From UBA10107 sp963835585 (GTDB lineage: Archaea; Nanobdellota; Nanobdellia; Woesearchaeales; UBA10107), in assembly GCA_963835585.1 (NCBI GenBank), contig CAWIGF010000003.1, positions 434,001-498,000 on the forward strand: 64,000 nt of DNA. Reading direction: 5' to 3'. A program made the position numbers and the translations under genes. Below the pieces are notes generated by a model that was given only the letters and a program-made list of their open reading frames with translations, had not been told where the DNA came from and searched no databases. Positions 59,806-64,000 of this stretch are shown here, one piece after another (position 1 is the first letter of the stretch; each line of letters begins with the position of its first letter).

Positions 59806-60397
59806 TGTTACTACTTAAAAGTAAGAATAATTTACTTATCTACATAACCAAAGATTAAATGTAAAAGAAAAATAGTCTTGAAAATAACTCTATATCTATA
59901 TAGTGCGGCCTTGACTTTCGCCTTCTTTGGCTGTTCAGCAGACTTTCTTTATCTTTTGGGATTATTTCCCCAGTGATAAAAAGCCTTTTTTGTGGCTAAG
60001 TCGTACGGTTGTCATAGGTAATTATGGTTTGTGTATAATATTAGTAGTATTATAGAGATGTAGTTGGTGTTTGAAAAATAGAGGGTAACTAGAGTATGGT
60101 GGTGAATGTTATGTTTCTTTGATTTGTTGTGTGGGGGTTTTCTGGTAGGTCTGTCAGTGAATATATGTAACCTTGATTTTCGCCTTGTTTGGCAATGAAT
60201 AATAATTCAAGCGTTTTTCGTGGGTGTTTAGCATTTTGAAATCATTTTTTCCAAATCATCGTTTAAGGCTTTCATGACGCAGATTTCATTTATGCCTTCA
60301 TTTTCGGCAAAAATTTTTATTTTTAATGCCCCCAGAATTAAGCGGACAAAAGCGCTTGGCTGGTAAAATTACGGCACCGCAAGTATGAAATTGTGAA
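59806..60397. other. gene-poor region with a direct repeat and a possible gene remnant
   Basis: No intact gene. CCTTGA(C/T)TTTCGCCTT(C/G)TTTGGC, 23 bp with 2 mismatches, occurs at 59909-59931 and 60171-60193. A minus-strand frame at 60228-60368 has no start codon but protein-like content (ILGALKIKIFAENEG, then VMKALNDDLEKMI), which looks like a decayed gene end. Candidate regulatory or replication region of the element. Confidence 0.45.
60228..60368 (-). pseudogene. possible coding remnant, 46 codons
   Basis: Open frame bounded upstream by a TAA, without a usable start, encoding PSAFVRLILGALKIKIFAEN followed by a helical KALNDDLEKMISKC end. Composition suggests a former helical protein. Source unknown. 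Confidence 0.3.
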
Positions 60398-61351
60398 TCA
60401 TGCTTCTTTGGCTGTTTCTAGCTGCTCAAGCGTTTTTGGTGGCTGATTAGAAGCATTATTTATTTCATCAAAAATGCGCTGTATTTCCTTGGCAACTTCG
60501 CTCAGCAAAAATGTTTTTCCCCATGCCGCGTATTTATCCCTGAGTTTGTAGCTGGTGACGACAAAGAACCATCTCTTGCGGTAATCCACATTTAATGTGT
60601 TTACTTTTCCTGTCATCTTTTCTTTGTTTTTTACTGTTCTGCCTGTTTCTACCTCAATAGCGAATTTCCTGCGGCCTATTTTAAATACGATGTCTGGATT
60701 TTTGGTTTCATATAATCGAACTTCTTCAGTCAATGTTTTTAGGTATTGTTCTATTGTTTTACAGTAGAAGAAATGTATCGGGGTTTCGTTTGAACGTGGC
60801 TGTACGAGGTACGTTACCATTCTTCCGCCTTTTATGCCTATGCCTTTGAATTCTACATATTTCCAGTCTATTATTTCAGTAAGATAGCGTATGTCATCTT
60901 TCGTTAGGTCTTTCTTTCTGAAGATTCCTGCGCGTCTGTCGACTTTGGCGTTGAAACTAGGTCTTAGCTTTGGTTCTTCTTTTTCTTGCTCTTCTTTGAA
61001 ATAGTCAGGTTCCTCTGGTTCTGAATTCGCTTGTTTTTGCTGCCATGCCATGTATTCCTGCGGGCTCGCATAGCGCATGTCTGGCGGATCATCTGAATGG
61101 TCGATTTCAGGCAGTTCTTTTCGCAAGAAAGGAAAAGGAGATTGGACTGGAATGCGCTTTATGTCACACTTTTTTCTATTTAGAGAACGCCAGATTCCAC
61201 GAATAGTCGTTAGAATTAAATAAGCAAGCACGACAATGCCGATGACTTTGCCAATTAAAATAATAATAGGAACAATTGCATTGATAATTTTATCTGGTTG
61301 AAAGTTAGCGACAGCTAGGATAAATGCGTCTACTTGCGTAACATTCATCAC
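60398..61351 (-). CDS. membrane-anchored putative PD-(D/E)xK-like nuclease, 317 aa
   Basis: One N-terminal transmembrane helix (about residues 22-50, IVPIIILIGKVIGIVVLAYL), then a charged linker (EEPDYFKEEQEKEEP) and a C-terminal domain. There, PDIVFKIGRRKFAIEVETGR has the Asp, the beta strand, and the E-x-E spacing of PD-(D/E)xK nucleases or replication-relaxation-like proteins. The gene is the last before the distal att repeat, a common place for cargo or mobilisation genes. The nuclease call is motif-based only. Confidence 0.55.
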   Translation of the reverse strand: MMNVTQVDAFILAVANFQPDKIINAIVPIIILIGKVIGIVVLAYLILTTIRGIWRSLNRKKCDIKRIPVQSPFPFLRKELPEIDHSDDPPDMRYASPQEYMAWQQKQANSEPEEPDYFKEEQEKEEPKLRPSFNAKVDRRAGIFRKKDLTKDDIRYLTEIIDWKYVEFKGIGIKGGRMVTYLVQPRSNETPIHFFYCKTIEQYLKTLTEEVRLYETKNPDIVFKIGRRKFAIEVETGRTVKNKEKMTGKVNTLNVDYRKRWFFVVTSYKLRDKYAAWGKTFLLSEVAKEIQRIFDEINNASNQPPKTLEQLETAKEA

Positions 61352-61467
61352 ACCAATATATTGAACATTGCCTATAAATCACGACGAAAAAAGAAAAGAT
61401 TAAAATAGTCCAAATGCTCCAGAATGTCCATAAGACACGCACAATGCCTTATGAGTCATTGGTGACG

Positions 61468-61512
61468 TGAACAAAGTCTTCCCGTTTGGCGCTGGCGCTC
61501 ATTCTTTGTTCA
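61468..61512. other. 9-bp inverted repeat around the distal att copy
   Basis: TGAACAAAG (61468-61476) and CTTTGTTCA (61504-61512) are perfect complements around the att core. They could be recombinase arm sites, or the pairing may be chance. The tRNA-side copy lacks the left arm. Confidence 0.4.
61487..61512 (+). repeat. att-like direct repeat, distal copy (attR)
   Basis: 26 bp matching 49754-49779 except two bases. It includes the last 11 bp of the tRNA-Ser gene. Confidence 0.75.
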
Positions 61513-61573
61513 TATTGAGACCTGACAAATATTTATGATAAGAGCCTTGAGAAGTTGCAACGTAAGTTGTTCG

Positions 61574-62368
61574 CTATTCAGGAATTCGTCTTAGGAATTT
61601 TACCATCAATTTTGCCAGATGAGGATTGAATTGTGTTCCTTGTGGACTTTTAACATCGGACCATTTCTCAAGCTCTCCTATTGCTCTTCCAAAAGAACCG
61701 ATTTTTAATTCTAAGTCCTTACGGTAAGGCCTTCCTAAACACATAGTTTCTGTGACTTCAGCAACCGATGTATGTTGTGCATGTATTGTTGGCTGGTTCT
61801 TTGGACTTTTTTTAAAAGGATAACCTTGGATATTAGAGCCCAGCGGAGCATCAATGTAAAACATGTGATGTTCGCTCCCGCAGGATATGAATATTGGGTC
61901 ATTCACACCGCAACTCAATAATATCTTCTCCGTATCTTCAGGATGTCTACGCATTTCTTCCCTTTCCATATCCGTTAATTGTACTGGCTTGTATAGAATA
62001 TGGTCTTTTTGTTTTGCCTTTCCTAAATCATGAGTTCCAGTAGCCGCACCTATGCGTCTAATTGTCTTGTCATCGAATCCAAATTCTCTTGCAAGCCAAA
62101 TTGCAAGCACGGAACCAACAACTTCATTTACATAATTGACAGGAAAATCATATGTACTTATTTTTTGATTTATGTCCCTTAATCTCTGTTGGTCTAACAA
62201 CAACCATATTTTATCAGGCAAATCAAATTTTTCTATTGTTTTTACAACATAAGAATCTTCTTCCTCTCTAAATGCATATTCGAAAGGCGGGCTGAAAATG
62301 TAATATTTTGCAGTTTTTAGATAATTTTCCTTTGCTTTTCTTACTTGTTCTTTTTCACTTGGGCTCAT
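61574..62368 (-). CDS. HD-GYP-like metal-dependent phosphohydrolase
   Basis: A 264-aa HD-domain protein. HD signature THDLGKAKQKDHILYKPVQL starts near residue 112 (H113-D114), followed by TDMEREEMRRHPEDTEKIL and SEHHMFY. The layout (HDxGK, I(L/x)xKP, LTxxE, HPxxG/T) is HD-GYP-like, but the GYP itself is not clear. In bacteria such proteins hydrolyse cyclic-di-GMP; in archaea the substrate is unknown. Outside the integrated element. Confidence 0.75.
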   Translation of the reverse strand: MSPSEKEQVRKAKENYLKTAKYYIFSPPFEYAFREEEDSYVVKTIEKFDLPDKIWLLLDQQRLRDINQKISTYDFPVNYVNEVVGSVLAIWLAREFGFDDKTIRRIGAATGTHDLGKAKQKDHILYKPVQLTDMEREEMRRHPEDTEKILLSCGVNDPIFISCGSEHHMFYIDAPLGSNIQGYPFKKSPKNQPTIHAQHTSVAEVTETMCLGRPYRKDLELKIGSFGRAIGELEKWSDVKSPQGTQFNPHLAKLMVKFLRRIPE

Positions 62369-62551
62369 TAATTATCTCCAGACTAGTCCTTTCTGGAATA
62401 GTCCTTGTCCACGCCCCTCAGCAATCCAGCTAAGTTAAGCTAATTTATATACCTTCCCTTAAAAATAACTCTGTAAAATATAAGGAAAAATAAGGCTTAA
62501 ATAAGAGTATGCAAATAGGACAACGGTTTGAAAGGGCTGAAGGAAAATAAA

Positions 62552-63241
62552 ATGAAAACACTAACACTAAAATTCGACGACAAGACGTACAAGGCAGCTA
62601 TGGGATACTTGCAAGCATTGTCAAGCATTTCAAAAGGAAAAATCATTATTGATCCTAGACGGGCACAAGGTGCAAAAACACAAGACGAATTGGGAAAGTA
62701 TTTTGATACAAAGGGAAAATTCACAATCGCTCCGGAACATGTCCTGCAGTCTAAAGGAGATGACCGCGAAAGTCTGCTCACTGATTGCATGGAATCATGG
62801 ATCAAGACAGGAACTGGAATCGATTATCTTGGAGGATTTTCATTGGATGGACATATTGTTTACAATCGCGGAAGCAGATATGAACAGCGTTCTCCGAAAA
62901 TAATTATCCCTGTATTCAGAGGGACACCATTGCCTATTGCCTTGAAAACCAAAGGTGGTTTGCGATATAAAGTACTGCAGTTGCATGAGAAATATACGAC
63001 TCCGAAAAAAATAATCGAGGCAGAAGTGGAATTCGCCGGCAAGAAACCAAACGGCGAATCATACACACCAGATGACTGCCTGGAATGGACATTGGAGAGG
63101 GATTCAAGAAATCTCGATCGTGAACGGGTTGTCAGGATATACCTTCGTAGTGGCAAGTTCCACGTAGGTGGTTACGACTACTGTGACGGCGACGGCTGTG
63201 GCCGATCCCGGGGAGTATTATTTAATCCGAGAAGAAAATGA
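62552..63241 (+). CDS. hypothetical protein, 229 aa
   Basis: Not recognised. ATG 62552 was chosen, with GAAGGA upstream; TTG 62528 would lengthen it by eight residues. Short strand-like N-terminus (KTLTLKFDDKTYKAA), a helix (GYLQALSSISKGK), several basic strands and a C-terminus with YDYCDGDGCGRSRG, a possible metal-binding Cys/Asp turn. No membrane segment. It lies between the HD and NUDIX genes, just outside the element. Confidence 0.65.
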   Translation: MKTLTLKFDDKTYKAAMGYLQALSSISKGKIIIDPRRAQGAKTQDELGKYFDTKGKFTIAPEHVLQSKGDDRESLLTDCMESWIKTGTGIDYLGGFSLDGHIVYNRGSRYEQRSPKIIIPVFRGTPLPIALKTKGGLRYKVLQLHEKYTTPKKIIEAEVEFAGKKPNGESYTPDDCLEWTLERDSRNLDRERVVRIYLRSGKFHVGGYDYCDGDGCGRSRGVLFNPRRK

Positions 63242-63338
63242 AAAACATGAAATTTAGATCTCAGATCAATTCAGAGTCCTTCTTGACTCAATCTCATGCA
63301 TCTTTTCTTTCATCTTTTGTTGCTTCCGTGTCATTAAT

Positions 63339-63346
63339 TTTATAAA
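63339..63346 (+). promoter_or_regulatory. TATA box for the NUDIX gene
   Basis: TTTATAAA centred 26 nt upstream of ATG 63369. Confidence 0.6.
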
Positions 63347-63368
63347 GGACATCATTCAAACAAAATAC

Positions 63369-63914
63369 ATGGCTGATGAATTGGTTGATGTTTGCGACGA
63401 AAATAATTCTCCGACAGGAATTCAAGCAACAAAGAACGAGGTGCATAAAAAAGGACTTTGGCACAGGGCTTCACACATCTGGATTTACAATTCAAAAGGA
63501 GAACTTCTCATTCAATTACGGTCAAAAACAATTGATTTATTTCCAGACATGTGGGACATATCTGTTGCAGGACACGTATCGACAGGAGAGGATACCGTCA
63601 CTACGGCATTGCGAGAAATCAGGGAAGAAATCGACCTAAAAATAAATAAAGATGATTTGGATTTTTTTAAAATCAGGACATTTAAAGTCCGTTTTAGAAA
63701 TATCATCAACAATGAATTTGATTATGTATATTTCCTGAAGTTTGATGGAGGCATAAATAAACTAAAATTACAAAAAGAAGAGGTCCAAGAAATCAAATTT
63801 GTTCCGCTCAAAAAAATTGAGCAAGACTTAAAGATTAATCCTGAAAAATATGCGCCTCATGGAAATTATTGGTTTGAAGTAATTAACGAGATTAAACGTA
63901 AACTTAATCTTTGA
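63369..63914 (+). CDS. NUDIX hydrolase
   Basis: A 181-aa NUDIX-fold hydrolase of nucleoside diphosphates linked to X. The box fits exactly: G68-x5-E74-x7-REIREE (82-87). Upstream sequence (ELVDVCDENNSPTG, then HRASHIWIYNSKGELLIQLR) resembles the IPP-isomerase-like or YfcD/Nudix subgroup, which has a similar N-terminus. IDI-type activity cannot be decided from this. Complete gene with its own TATA box. Confidence 0.88.
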   Translation: MADELVDVCDENNSPTGIQATKNEVHKKGLWHRASHIWIYNSKGELLIQLRSKTIDLFPDMWDISVAGHVSTGEDTVTTALREIREEIDLKINKDDLDFFKIRTFKVRFRNIINNEFDYVYFLKFDGGINKLKLQKEEVQEIKFVPLKKIEQDLKINPEKYAPHGNYWFEVINEIKRKLNL

Positions 63915-63971
63915 TGCATTCTGCTGAAATGTGTATTATGTAGACTGAACTCCAACAAATATCCATCAAAC

Positions 63972-63979
63972 TTATATAT
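63972..63979 (+). promoter_or_regulatory. TATA-like box near the window end
   Basis: TTATATAT about 20 bp before the window edge on the plus strand; could serve a gene outside the window. Confidence 0.3.
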
Positions 63980-64000
63980 TCCTTCTCGAATACAATAATC

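Larger units (their letters stand above)
49754..61512. mobile_element. integrated element of about 11.76 kb at tRNA-Ser, carrying a DGR
   Basis: Bounded by the tRNA-side repeat and its copy at 61487-61512. Contents: tyrosine recombinase next to the tRNA, winged-helix + RelE-like pair, small DNA-binding-like genes, the DGR operon with AAA+ and VWA genes, a long gene-poor stretch, and a membrane-anchored putative nuclease. No capsid, replication initiator or conjugation gene is recognisable, so it may be an integrative/satellite element. Boundaries rest on one repeat pair with two mismatches. Confidence 0.75.

Noticed and set aside
1..64000. CRISPR array or rRNA genes
   Set aside because: No evenly spaced direct repeats and no rRNA-like sequence seen; the repeats present are the DGR, att and IS types listed.

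Overview
The window looks like a chromosome segment of a small-genome archaeon, most likely of the DPANN group (Woesearchaeota/Pacearchaeota-like). The evidence is archaeal SRP54, archaeal-type MetRS with a C-terminal tRNA-binding domain, TATA boxes about 25-30 nt upstream of many start codons (leaderless transcripts), and surface proteins whose N-termini match the GQ(I/L)T(I/V)FIIIGI segment common in these lineages. The lineage call is inference from gene content.

Layout. 0-9.7 kb: a partial ABC ATPase, SRP54 with a CYTH protein, a polyprenyl synthetase, and a tightly coupled four-gene set (2-phosphoglycerate-kinase-like, APH-like kinase, GT2 glycosyltransferase, histidine phosphatase). 9.75-28.7 kb: a minus-strand operon of about 19 kb for cell-surface proteins, built from two paralogous 'pilin-like anchor + giant secreted protein' pairs with membrane, TPR and Thr/Pro-rich proteins between them. 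28.7-32.5 kb: a tnpB-only IS200/IS605-type element and a complete 890-bp DDE insertion sequence with perfect inverted repeats and a 9-bp target duplication. 32.6-49.6 kb: housekeeping genes (metG, prs, purF, argG, a LeuA-family synthase, SAM decarboxylase, shikimate-kinase-like) mixed with small hypothetical and zinc-ribbon proteins.

49.68-61.51 kb is the most striking part. A tyrosine recombinase lies 60 bp downstream of tRNA-Ser(CGA). A 26-bp sequence (24/26 identical) that includes the tRNA 3' end recurs at 61487-61512, which delimits an integrated element of about 11.76 kb. It carries a winged-helix/RelE-like pair, a membrane-anchored putative nuclease and a full diversity-generating retroelement (DGR): a reverse transcriptase, one template repeat (TR) and three variable repeats (VRs) at the C-termini of three paralogous target proteins. 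Over the 86 aligned repeat positions, all 43 TR-VR differences fall on TR adenines and none on other bases. The three targets are interleaved with a MoxR-like AAA+ ATPase and an HExxH-metallopeptidase/VWA protein, under a ribbon-helix-helix regulator with an operator-like palindrome at the predicted transcription start. The targets lack signal peptides, so the natural reading is an intracellular, diversifying recognition module coupled to an AAA+/VWA machine and carried on a mobile element.

61.5-64 kb: an HD-GYP-like phosphohydrolase, an unrecognised protein and a NUDIX hydrolase, outside the element.
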